The translations under genes were made by a program, and so were the position numbers. This document shows positions 49,968 through 57,573 of a DNA stretch of 58,274 nucleotides, one piece after another (within the stretch, counting starts at the first letter, position 1; the number at the start of each line of letters is the position of its first letter). The stretch covers positions 1-58,274 of the forward strand of contig JAIXUQ010000054.1 in the NCBI GenBank assembly GCA_027483465.1, given 5' to 3'. The notes beneath the pieces are model-generated. The model ran no database searches, was not told the origin of the DNA, and was given only the letters and a program-made list of their open reading frames with translations. The stretch comes from Sphingomonadales bacterium (GTDB taxonomy: Bacteria; Pseudomonadota; Alphaproteobacteria; Sphingomonadales; Sphingomonadaceae).

Positions 49968-51818
49968 TCAATTGCCCAGCTTGAAGGCCACCAGCGCCGC
50001 GCCCTTCGGCCCCTTGCTGTCGCGTGCGCCGCTGGCGGCGATCACCACATATTGCTGGCCGCCGGCCATGTAGGTGGCCGGGCTTGCCACCCCGGCATAG
50101 GGCAGGCTGGCCGCCCACAATTGCTTGCCGGTGGCGGCATCAAAGGCGCGGAACTGCCGGTCATAGATGGTGGCGCCGATGAACAACAGGCCGCTGGCCG
50201 TCACCACTGGCGCGCCATAGCTTTCGCTGCCGGTGTCGGCCATGCCCTTGGCGGCCAGTTCGGGATAATGGCCAAAGGGGATGTGCCAGCGATATTTGCC
50301 GCTGTTCATGTCGATGGCGCTCAGCGTGCCCCACGGCGGCTTGGTGGCCGGATAGCCATCGGGATCGCGGAACTTGTTGTAGCCGGAGAAATTATATTTC
50401 GACCGGCCCGGCCCCGGCCGGTTCTGATCGATGATCGAGGTGAACCAGGCGATGCGCTCGCTGTTGGCATAGAGCACGCCCTTGGGATCGGCCGCCATGC
50501 CGCCCCATTCCACCCCGCCGGAAAAGCCCGGGATCACGATCGTGTCCTTGCCCTTGGCGATGGGGGTGAACACCGGGCCATATTTCATCGTCGCCAGCCG
50601 GGCGCGGGCGGCGGCATTGGCTTCGGGCGTGCGGTTGGTCAGGCTGTCGGGCCCGATCTCGTGCAGGCCCAGCGGGGCCGGCGCCACCGGGATCGGCTGG
50701 GTGGGCGATGCCACCTCGCCCTCCACATCCGATGCCGGCTGCGGCACCTCCTTGATGTCAAACAGCGGTTTGCCGGTGGCCCGTTCAAACAGATAGATGA
50801 ACCCGGCCTTGTTGGTGACCGCCACCGCCTTCACCGGCTTGCCGCCGCGCTTCACCGTCATCAGGATCGGCTGGGCGGAAAAATCCGCATCCCACATGTC
50901 GTGGTGCACGGTCTGGAAATGCCACAGCAATTTGCCGGTGCTGGCATCGATGGCCACCAGGCTGTTGCCATAAAGATTGTTGCCCAGCCGTTCCCCGCCC
51001 CAGAAATCATCGGCCGGCGATCCCAGCGCGGCATAGAGCACGCCGGCTTCGGCATCGACGATGGTGCCCTGCCAGGCGTTCACCCCGCCGGCGGTTTTCC
51101 ACGCCTCGGCCGGCCAGGTCTCATGGCCCGGCTCGCCGGGGTGCGGGATGGCGTGGAAGGTCCACAGCAATTTGCCGGTGCGCACATCCCAGCCGCGCAG
51201 ATCGCCCGGCGCCGATGGCGAGGTTTCCGGCACGCCGCCGGCGGTGATGAACACATCCTTGTAGAGGCTGACCGGGGAGCCCTGGTTGATCAGATTCTTC
51301 AGCGGATCATCGCCGCGCAGTTGCAGGCGCAGATCGATCTTGCCGCCGGTGCCGAAACTGTCGATCAACTGGCCGGTATCGGCGTTGACGGCATAGACAA
51401 AGGCGCCGCCCGGCACCAGCAGCCGGCGATCATCGCCCGATTGCCACCAGGTGAGGCCGCGGCCCCGGCCGCCGCCGGCGCCCGGAAAGCCGGTGGCCCA
51501 TTTCTGCGCGCCGGTGGCGGCATCCAGCGCGATCACCTTGCCATCGGTGGTGGTGGCATACAGCGTGCCGGCGATGATGATCGGCTGCACCTGCAGGCCG
51601 CCGGCCGGCATGTCCAGCCGCCAGGCCTGCACCAGCTTGCCAACATTCTTCTTCGTGATCTGCTGGAGGGCCGAATAGCGGGTGCCGCCGGCATCGCCGC
51701 CATAAACCGGATAATCCGCGCCCGCCCCGGCGGCCAGCGCCACGCCGTGCCACAGCAGCGCCGCGCCGGCCAGCAGGGCGATCATCGGCCGGTTGTGGAT
51801 GCGCTGTGCTGCTGTCAT
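49968..51818 (-). CDS. PQQ-dependent quinoprotein dehydrogenase (glucose/polyol dehydrogenase-like), exported
   Basis: The 616-residue protein starts at 51818 with AGGAGA six bases upstream and has a signal sequence near residues 12-30. The eight-bladed quinoprotein propeller is shown by repeated W-type motifs (LVQAWRLDMP, GAQKWATGFPG, GKLLWTFHAIPHPGEPGHETW, GKLLWHFQTVHHDMWDAD, GKQLWAASLP). VHHDMWDADFSAQPIL matches the membrane glucose and quinate dehydrogenase group. It lacks their N-terminal membrane block and has no CxxCH heme motif, so it needs an external electron acceptor. The cytochrome at 57268 is a possible partner. Confidence 0.87.
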   Translation of the reverse strand: MTAAQRIHNRPMIALLAGAALLWHGVALAAGAGADYPVYGGDAGGTRYSALQQITKKNVGKLVQAWRLDMPAGGLQVQPIIIAGTLYATTTDGKVIALDAATGAQKWATGFPGAGGGRGRGLTWWQSGDDRRLLVPGGAFVYAVNADTGQLIDSFGTGGKIDLRLQLRGDDPLKNLINQGSPVSLYKDVFITAGGVPETSPSAPGDLRGWDVRTGKLLWTFHAIPHPGEPGHETWPAEAWKTAGGVNAWQGTIVDAEAGVLYAALGSPADDFWGGERLGNNLYGNSLVAIDASTGKLLWHFQTVHHDMWDADFSAQPILMTVKRGGKPVKAVAVTNKAGFIYLFERATGKPLFDIKEVPQPASDVEGEVASPTQPIPVAPAPLGLHEIGPDSLTNRTPEANAAARARLATMKYGPVFTPIAKGKDTIVIPGFSGGVEWGGMAADPKGVLYANSERIAWFTSIIDQNRPGPGRSKYNFSGYNKFRDPDGYPATKPPWGTLSAIDMNSGKYRWHIPFGHYPELAAKGMADTGSESYGAPVVTASGLLFIGATIYDRQFRAFDAATGKQLWAASLPYAGVASPATYMAGGQQYVVIAASGARDSKGPKGAALVAFKLGN

Positions 51819-51878
51819 GCTCGGTCTCCTGCCCCCTGCCGCCGTTCCGGCCCTGCCCGTGGCCCCACCACTAGCCAC

Positions 51879-51894
51879 ATGATAACGATTTCAT
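51879..51894. promoter_or_regulatory. Candidate operator ATGATAACGATTTCAT (family B, site 2)
   Basis: It lies about 60 bases upstream of the quinoprotein dehydrogenase start and shares ATGA, AACGA and TCAT with the site at 47222. The 110-base gap it sits in separates the dehydrogenase from dgoA on the same strand. Confidence 0.4.
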
Positions 51895-51928
51895 AAAGAC
51901 GCAAAATGCACGCAACGGCAAGGACGTT

Positions 51929-52552
51929 TCAGCGCAGGGCGGCAATCGCCGCCACCGCCTCGGCGGCGCGCGCGCCCACCTCGGCCGGCGCCATGCCGGG
52001 GCGGTAGAGATCGCCGCCCAGGCCAAAACCGCGGGCGCCGGCGGCCCACCACTCAGCCATGTGCGCCGGGCCCACCCCGCCCACCGGCAGCACGGCGGTG
52101 CCGGCCGGCAGCACCGCGCCCAGCGCCTTCAAATGGGCCGGCCCATAGCTGGCGGCGGGAAACAGTTTCAGCACCGGCGCGCCGGCGGCCAGCGCGGCAA
52201 AGGCCTCGGTGGCGGTGGCCACGCCGGGCAGCGGCACCGCCCCCAGCGCCAGCGCCCGGCCGATCACGCCGGCATCCATGTTGGGCGAGACGATGATGCG
52301 CCCGCCGGCGGCCACCACCGCCTCCACCTCGGCCACGCGGGTGACGGTGCCGGCGCCGATCACCAACTGATCACCGCGCGTCGCCAGCCGGGCAATGCTC
52401 TCAAGTGGTTGCGGCGAGTTCAGCGGCACCTCGACAATGCGGATGCCGGCGGCAAACAGCGCATCGGCGATGGCCGCCACCTCGTCGGGCCGCACGCCGC
52501 GCAGGATCGCCACCAACGGCATTTCGGCAAAGGCATCGGCAAAGCTCAGCAT
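51929..52552 (-). CDS. dgoA: 2-dehydro-3-deoxy-6-phosphogalactonate aldolase
   Basis: The 207-residue class I KDPG/KDPGal aldolase has PLVAILRGVRPDE, the catalytic-Glu region VEVPLNSP, the phosphate loop GAGTV and the Schiff-base lysine in PVLKLFPAA. GLGGDLYRPG near the end fits the galactonate branch. It cleaves KDPGal to pyruvate and glyceraldehyde-3-phosphate. It overlaps dgoK by seven bases, and the pair forms the lower De Ley-Doudoroff pathway. Confidence 0.92.
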   Translation of the reverse strand: MLSFADAFAEMPLVAILRGVRPDEVAAIADALFAAGIRIVEVPLNSPQPLESIARLATRGDQLVIGAGTVTRVAEVEAVVAAGGRIIVSPNMDAGVIGRALALGAVPLPGVATATEAFAALAAGAPVLKLFPAASYGPAHLKALGAVLPAGTAVLPVGGVGPAHMAEWWAAGARGFGLGGDLYRPGMAPAEVGARAAEAVAAIAALR

Positions 52553-53463
52553 GGGAACAGTTCCCGATAGAGGGCGGCAAGGCCGGCCAGCACGGCGGCT
52601 TCGCCATCATGGGCGGTGGTGGCGTGGCCGTGGGCGGCCAGCGCCCGTTCATAGCGCGCGCACAACGCCGGATCGCCGATCAGGGCGATGTCGGCACCGG
52701 GCGCCACCCCCAGCAGGCCGGGTGTGGCCGCAACCTCGGCGCCGATCAACAGGCCGGAAAGATAGGATTCGGCCGATTGCGCCGGCAGATCGCCGCCCAC
52801 CACGCGCGACCGGGCGGTGAACAGCCGGGCGGCCAGCGCGCCGCCATCGCCGGCCGCCGCCAGGCCGGCCGCAAACGCCGATTCGCTCTCCACCGCATCC
52901 GCCACCCGCAGCGCGCTGTGGGTGCGCAGCACGGCAAACAATTCGCCGGTCATGGCGGTGACGAAGCGTTCGATGCGATTGTCCACCAGCCGCACCCATT
53001 TGGCGTGGGTGCCGGGGTGGCACACAAGGTGGCTGCCGCGCTGGCGGGCGGGATCGGCCATCGCCCAGCCGAAAATCTGCACCTCCTCGCCGCGCATCAC
53101 ATCAGGGCCGCCATCGCCGGGCCGCTGGGCGCGCAGGCCGGGCACGATCCACACCGGCGGCCCCGGCTGATCGATGCGGCACAGCGCGCCGGCCAGATCG
53201 GCAAGGCTGGCCGGGCAATCCAGATAGGGCACCGCCTGCCAGCCCAGGGTGGAGCCGATCATGCCGCAGAGCAGCGCCGGCAGCCCTTCAGCCGCCAGCG
53301 CCGGGCGCACCTCCTCGGCAAAGCGGCGCGCCGCCTCACCGGGGGCGAGGCCGGCCACCCCCAGCGCAAAATCCCGCCGCAACAACGAACGGCCGGTGGC
53401 ATCGGCAACATGGGCGCGCAAATTGGTGGTGCCCCAATCCAGGGCCAGGAAATGGTCGGGCAT
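52546..53463 (-). CDS. dgoK: 2-dehydro-3-deoxygalactonokinase
   Basis: The 305-residue protein has the DgoK N-terminal phosphate motif LALDWGTTNLRAHV and family segments GMIGSTLGW, GEEVQIFGW, PGTHAKWV and FVTAMTGELFAVL. It phosphorylates 2-keto-3-deoxy-D-galactonate for the aldolase encoded next. No classic enolase-type galactonate dehydratase is in the window; the IlvD/Edd enzyme at 31034 is a possible but unproven source of substrate. Confidence 0.92.
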   Translation of the reverse strand: MPDHFLALDWGTTNLRAHVADATGRSLLRRDFALGVAGLAPGEAARRFAEEVRPALAAEGLPALLCGMIGSTLGWQAVPYLDCPASLADLAGALCRIDQPGPPVWIVPGLRAQRPGDGGPDVMRGEEVQIFGWAMADPARQRGSHLVCHPGTHAKWVRLVDNRIERFVTAMTGELFAVLRTHSALRVADAVESESAFAAGLAAAGDGGALAARLFTARSRVVGGDLPAQSAESYLSGLLIGAEVAATPGLLGVAPGADIALIGDPALCARYERALAAHGHATTAHDGEAAVLAGLAALYRELFPC

Positions 53464-53520
53464 CAGGCAGGCTCCATGGCACGCATTTTCATCTTTCCAG
53501 CCGCCGGCTCTTTATGCAAA

Positions 53521-53536
53521 GGTTTACATGGAAACC
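53521..53536. promoter_or_regulatory. Candidate operator palindrome GGTTTACATGGAAACC
   Basis: A 16-base sequence with GGTTT/AAACC arms and a CATG centre lies in the 107-base divergent gap between dgoK and the RraA-like gene. One pair is mismatched. It is not similar to the other operator families here. Confidence 0.4.
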
Positions 53537-53570
53537 GCAAGATGGCCACCCAAACCCTGCCGGAGAGACC

Positions 53571-54242
53571 ATGCTGAAGATCTTCAACGAATTCGAACGC
53601 CGGCCCGATCTGCTCGCCCGCTTCGATGCGCTGCTGCCCACCTATTCCATCTCCTGCGTGTTTGCCGACGTGATGTACCGGCAGAACGTGATGCATTCCT
53701 CGATCAAGCCGGCCTTCCGCGCCAAGGTGACCGGCCAGGCCATCACCGTCCAGCTTTCCGGCGGCGATCTGGTTGATCCGCTGCGCGCGCTGGAAATGGG
53801 CCAGCCCGGCGACGTGATCTGCGTGGATGCCGGCGGCGACACCGAGGTTTCGGTGTGCGGGGGCCTGATGGGCGGCCTGGCCAAGAACCGCGGCATCCGC
53901 GGCATGATCGTGGACGGCGCCGGCCGCGACATCGACGAGCTGGAGGATATCAACTGGCCGATCTGGACCCGCGCCATCACCGCGCGCGGCACCCACACGA
54001 TGTTTTCCGGCCGCAAGGAAGAGCTTTCGATCAACGTGCCGATCAGCTGCGGCGGCGTGGTGGTGCGCCCCGGTGATTTCATCGTGGCCGACACGATCGG
54101 CGTGTGCGTGATCCCGCTCGAACGCGCCGATGAGTTCCTTACCCTCGCCGCCGAACAGGCCGCGCGGGAGGCCAACACCCGCGAATGGGTGGCGCGCGGC
54201 AAGACGGTGGAAGATCTGCTGGCCGAATTCGGCCGCATCTGA
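53571..54242 (+). CDS. RraA-like/HMG-aldolase family protein
   Basis: The 223-residue protein starts at ATG 53571, after GGAGAGA. The family motif appears as CGGLMGGLAKNRGIRGMIVD, then GAGRDIDEL with the Arg-Asp pair that binds metal and pyruvate in 4-hydroxy-4-methyl-2-oxoglutarate aldolases. A later segment VSCGG-type turn is ISCGGVVVRPGDFIVAD. Despite the RraA name, members in sugar clusters are more likely aldolases or decarboxylases for oxo acids. It shares one base with the transporter gene that follows (TGATG). Confidence 0.83.
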   Translation: MLKIFNEFERRPDLLARFDALLPTYSISCVFADVMYRQNVMHSSIKPAFRAKVTGQAITVQLSGGDLVDPLRALEMGQPGDVICVDAGGDTEVSVCGGLMGGLAKNRGIRGMIVDGAGRDIDELEDINWPIWTRAITARGTHTMFSGRKEELSINVPISCGGVVVRPGDFIVADTIGVCVIPLERADEFLTLAAEQAAREANTREWVARGKTVEDLLAEFGRI

Positions 54243-55507
54243 TGAAAACCGCCCGCCTGAAACGCATCCAGACGGCGGCGCTGCTGCTGCTCGTGCTGTC
54301 GGGCCTGATCAACTATCTGGATCGCAGCACGCTTTCCATCGCCAACAGCGCGGTGAGCAAGGACATGGGGCTGAGCGCGTCGGAGATGGGCCTGCTGCTC
54401 TCGGCCTTCTCGCTGCCCTATGCCTTCGCGCAATTGCCGATGGGCGCGCTGCTCGATCGGCTGGGGGCGCGGGTCACGCTGGGCTTCGGCATGTTGCTCT
54501 GGTCGGTGGCGCAACTGGCCGGCGGGCTGGTGCGCACGGTCAACCAGTTCTTCATCGCCCGGCTGTTCCTGGGCGTGGGGGAGGCGCCGCAATTCCCGGC
54601 CGGGGCCAAGGTGTTCAGCGAATGGTTCGCGCTGAAGGAGCGCGGCCGCCCCACCGGCATCTTCGTGGCCTCCACCACGATCGCCCCGGCGCTGGCGCCG
54701 CCGCTGCTCACCGCGCTGATGTTCGGCTTTGGCTGGCGCGGCATGTTCATCATCATGGGCGTGGTGGGCATCGTCATCGCGCTGGCCTGGGTGATGATCT
54801 ACCGCGATCGCCGCGACGTGGCGCTCACGCCGGCGGAAATCGCCTATCTGGACGATGGCCAGCCGCCCGATGACCGGGGGATGACCGGCGCGGAATGGCG
54901 CGGCCTGTTCCGCCAGCGCACCACCTGGGGCCTGATCTTCGGCTTCATGGGTGTCATCTACATGGTCTGGCTCTATCTCACCTGGCTGCCGGCCTATCTG
55001 GAAAAGGAGCGCGGGCTGCCGCTGGCCACCGCCGGCTGGGTGATGACCATCCCCTATCTGGCCGGCACCTTCGGCCAGCTTTCCAGCGGGGTGCTGGCCG
55101 ATTGGCTGCTGGCCCGCGGCCTGCAACCGATCAACAGCCGCCGCCTGCCGATCTGCATCGGGCTGGTGTTTGCCGCGCTGTTCACCGTGCCGGCGGCCTA
55201 CACCCCGTCCCTCACCCTCGCCATCGCCTGCATTTCGGGCGCGATGTATTTCATCAACCTGGCCAGCGGCAGCAGCTGGGCGCTGGTCAGCGTGGCGGCT
55301 CCGCGCCGGCTGGTCGCCTCGCTGGGGTCCCTGCAGAATTTCGGCGGCTATCTGGGCGGCTCGCTCGCCCCGGTGATCACCGGGGTGATCGTCGATCGCA
55401 CCGGCAGCTTTGTCTATGCGCTGGTGATCGCCGCCGTGGTGGCGCTGGCCGGTGCCGTGTCCTACCTGCTGCTGGTGCGTCAGCCCATCGCCGACACGCC
55501 GGCCTGA
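54242..55507 (+). CDS. MFS transporter of the ACS family (galactonate/hexuronate-type)
   Basis: The 421-residue protein has 12 predicted helices and the family start GLINYLDRSTLSIANSAVSK, then MGLLLSAFSLPYAFAQLPMG with LLDRLGARVT. It belongs with sugar-acid:proton symporters such as D-galactonate and hexuronate transporters. The neighbouring dgoK and dgoA suggest galactonate or a related acid. It follows the RraA-like gene without a gap. Confidence 0.9.
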   Translation: MKTARLKRIQTAALLLLVLSGLINYLDRSTLSIANSAVSKDMGLSASEMGLLLSAFSLPYAFAQLPMGALLDRLGARVTLGFGMLLWSVAQLAGGLVRTVNQFFIARLFLGVGEAPQFPAGAKVFSEWFALKERGRPTGIFVASTTIAPALAPPLLTALMFGFGWRGMFIIMGVVGIVIALAWVMIYRDRRDVALTPAEIAYLDDGQPPDDRGMTGAEWRGLFRQRTTWGLIFGFMGVIYMVWLYLTWLPAYLEKERGLPLATAGWVMTIPYLAGTFGQLSSGVLADWLLARGLQPINSRRLPICIGLVFAALFTVPAAYTPSLTLAIACISGAMYFINLASGSSWALVSVAAPRRLVASLGSLQNFGGYLGGSLAPVITGVIVDRTGSFVYALVIAAVVALAGAVSYLLLVRQPIADTPA

Positions 55508-55520
55508 ACCCCAGAAGCAC

Positions 55521-55549
55521 GTCGCCCCGGATGGCGCATCCGGGGCGAC
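55521..55549. terminator. Strong bidirectional-type hairpin between convergent genes
   Basis: GTCGCCCCGGATG (55521-55533) and CATCCGGGGCGAC (55537-55549) pair perfectly over 13 bases around a GCG loop, 13 bases after the MFS stop. A second hairpin, CGGCCCC/GGGGCCG, lies at 55567-55585. The T-tract after the first is short. The 84-base gap separates convergent genes. Confidence 0.75.
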
Positions 55550-55591
55550 CGCGTTTGCCGGATCAACGGCCCCGGCGAGGGGCCGCCGGCC

Positions 55592-56086
55592 TCACTGCTT
55601 CTTGAACACCTCGATATTGTCCAGCTTCCCGGCCGGCAGCTCGCTCACCGTGGCGATGGTCAATTCGCTGCCATCGGCCGAAAGCGACCAGCGCTCGGTG
55701 GCGGTCACCGGCACATTGCCCGGCATCCCGCCATAGGGCTGCACCGTCGTCACCGTCAGCGTTTCGCCGGCCATGGCCGCGGTCACCGTCATGGTGGCCA
55801 TCATCGTGTCGGTGCGGGCGGTGCGCGGCTTGCCGTCGGGCACCAGGGTGCGCAGATTGTGCACCGGGTCGCTCACCTGCACGCCGGCGGCGCCCTGCTG
55901 CACCCGCATCACGTAAATCTGGTTCTGGCCGCCGCCCTGCCCCGGCGTCACCCGGGTCAGCCAATAATTGGGATAGGGCACCGGCTTGCTGCGCGCCGCA
56001 TCGCGCACCCAGGTGCCGGAAAAATCGGCGGCCATCGCCGAAGCCGGGATCAGCGCCGCGATCAGCGCCATGGTCAATTTGCGCAT
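55592..56086 (-). CDS. Small secreted beta-rich protein of unknown function
   Basis: The 164-residue protein has a signal peptide (to about residue 19) and then DFSGTWVRDAARSKP. This start, with its Gly-Thr-Trp, is common to lipocalin-like secreted proteins of carbohydrate clusters. The rest alternates polar and hydrophobic residues (MTVTAAMAGETLTVTT, ERWSLSADGSELTIAT), as in a beta-barrel. It has no catalytic motif. It lies 11 bases after the TIM-barrel gene and is the last gene of the minus-strand operon. Confidence 0.7.
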   Translation of the reverse strand: MRKLTMALIAALIPASAMAADFSGTWVRDAARSKPVPYPNYWLTRVTPGQGGGQNQIYVMRVQQGAAGVQVSDPVHNLRTLVPDGKPRTARTDTMMATMTVTAAMAGETLTVTTVQPYGGMPGNVPVTATERWSLSADGSELTIATVSELPAGKLDNIEVFKKQ

Positions 56087-56097
56087 GAAAGCCTCCC

Positions 56098-57186
56098 TCA
56101 GTTTTGGGTGCCGTGGATCTTCACGCCCAGCTTGCCGGCGATGGACCGGATGTTGCGCTGGGCCTGCTGATATTCGTCGTTGGTGGTGAGGAACTCCACC
56201 AGCATGTAGGGATTGCGCTTCAGCCGGCTCAGCCGCGCCAGAAACAGCTCATAATCCATGTTGCCGGTGCCGTTCATCGTCCAGTTCATGCCGGGCAGCA
56301 TGTCGTTCCAGGCAAAATCCTTGGCGTGGACATAGACGATCTGGTCCTCCAGCAGGTCGAAGGTCAAGTCCAGCATCTCGCTCATGCGGAAAGCGACATT
56401 GGGGAACACCATGTTGGTGATGTCCAGCCCCACGGTGATGCGCTCATCGCCCACATCCTCGCGCAGCCGCTTGTGCGCCCACGGGTTGTTCACGCTTTCG
56501 GTGTTCACCGCCTCGATGGCGATCGAAACCTTGCTGCCCGCCGTGTCCTTGCAGATGCGCTTCAGCGCGCCCACCGTGCGCATCCAGGCCTCGCGGCTCC
56601 AGTTCTGCGGGTGGGCCCAGTTGCGGTTGGGCCACATGCTGCCGGCGTGGGTCAGCACCAGTTCGCAGCCCATTTCCTCGGCAGCATGGATGGCGGTGAT
56701 GATGTGGCGCTGCCAGCGATCGGCACCGGGATCGGGCGCGATGATGTTGCCGGCGCAATGGATGCCATAAAAATGGATGTCGTTGGCCACCAGCGCGGCC
56801 TTGATCTCGCGCACCTCGCTGTCGGGCCGCTTGCGCTCCAGCCAGGCGTTGGAGGGCGCCTCGCAGGCGCTCCAGCCGCCATCGCGCATGCCCTTGAACA
56901 GCGCGTTGTAATCCGTGCCTTCCGCCCCCATCAGGCGCGGGTTGGATTGGCTGCTCAGCCGGATGGTGCGCGGGCCTGCGGTGAGGTTGCGCTTGTAATC
57001 GGCCGGCGGGCTCCATTGATACAGGAAATCCTGGCCCCACACATCGGCAAGGCCGGGGCCGCCATGGCCCTTCGGGGTGGCGGGCGCGGCGGCCGCCGCC
57101 GCGCCGGGCAGGGCAATGCCGCTGCCGGCCGCCGCGCCGGCGATGGCGCCGGCGGCAAACAGGCTGCGTCGATCAATTCCGGTCAT
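56098..57186 (-). CDS. Tat-exported sugar isomerase/epimerase-like TIM-barrel protein (copy 3)
   Basis: The 362-residue protein has a twin-arginine leader (DRRSLFAAGAIAGAAAG) followed by an Ala-rich region and a TIM barrel. Candidate metal-site strands are IAIEAVNTES, VGLDITNMVF and YVHAKDFAW. It is divergent from copies 1 and 2 in length and motif wording, so it is not a recent duplicate. It lies downstream of a bicupin and a small cytochrome c gene on the same strand. A periplasmic sugar-derivative conversion is likely, with no substrate evident. Confidence 0.82.
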   Translation of the reverse strand: MTGIDRRSLFAAGAIAGAAAGSGIALPGAAAAAAPATPKGHGGPGLADVWGQDFLYQWSPPADYKRNLTAGPRTIRLSSQSNPRLMGAEGTDYNALFKGMRDGGWSACEAPSNAWLERKRPDSEVREIKAALVANDIHFYGIHCAGNIIAPDPGADRWQRHIITAIHAAEEMGCELVLTHAGSMWPNRNWAHPQNWSREAWMRTVGALKRICKDTAGSKVSIAIEAVNTESVNNPWAHKRLREDVGDERITVGLDITNMVFPNVAFRMSEMLDLTFDLLEDQIVYVHAKDFAWNDMLPGMNWTMNGTGNMDYELFLARLSRLKRNPYMLVEFLTTNDEYQQAQRNIRSIAGKLGVKIHGTQN

Positions 57187-57267
57187 GCCGTCCTCCCCTT
57201 CTCGTGCCGGCCGCGCCTGTGCCCGCGCGGCATATTGATCCCGGCTGGTGATGGCGCCGGCGGCGGT

Positions 57268-57573
57268 TCAGCCGGCCTGCGCCAGATAGGTGATGATTTC
57301 CTCGTACTTGGCTTCGTCCACGATGGCGCCGCGCGCGATCATCTGGTCCACCAGCTCGCGCCAGGCCGGCGCATCGCGCTTCAGGCCCAGCACGATGTCG
57401 GGCTGGTGGCAGTTGCTGCAAAATTGCACGATGCTGGCCTTGCCCGGCCGGTCGGGCAGGGCGGCGATGGCTTCGGGTGTCGCCATCGTCTGTTCCTGCG
57501 CTGCCACACCGGCCGCACCGGCCAGCGCCAGCAGCGCGCCCAGCACCAGCGCCCGGCCGAAGATCATGCTCAT
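57268..57573 (-). CDS. Small exported cytochrome c
   Basis: The 101-residue protein has a signal peptide (FGRALVLGALLALAGAAGVAA) and one heme motif, CSNCH, followed by WRELVDQMIARGA; the methionine there is a likely sixth ligand. The start at 57573 overlaps the bicupin stop by ATGA. Size and sequence fit small cytochromes that accept electrons from periplasmic quinoprotein or flavin dehydrogenases. No dehydrogenase gene is adjacent within the window, though the cluster continues beyond the right edge. Confidence 0.85.
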   Translation of the reverse strand: MSMIFGRALVLGALLALAGAAGVAAQEQTMATPEAIAALPDRPGKASIVQFCSNCHQPDIVLGLKRDAPAWRELVDQMIARGAIVDEAKYEEIITYLAQAG

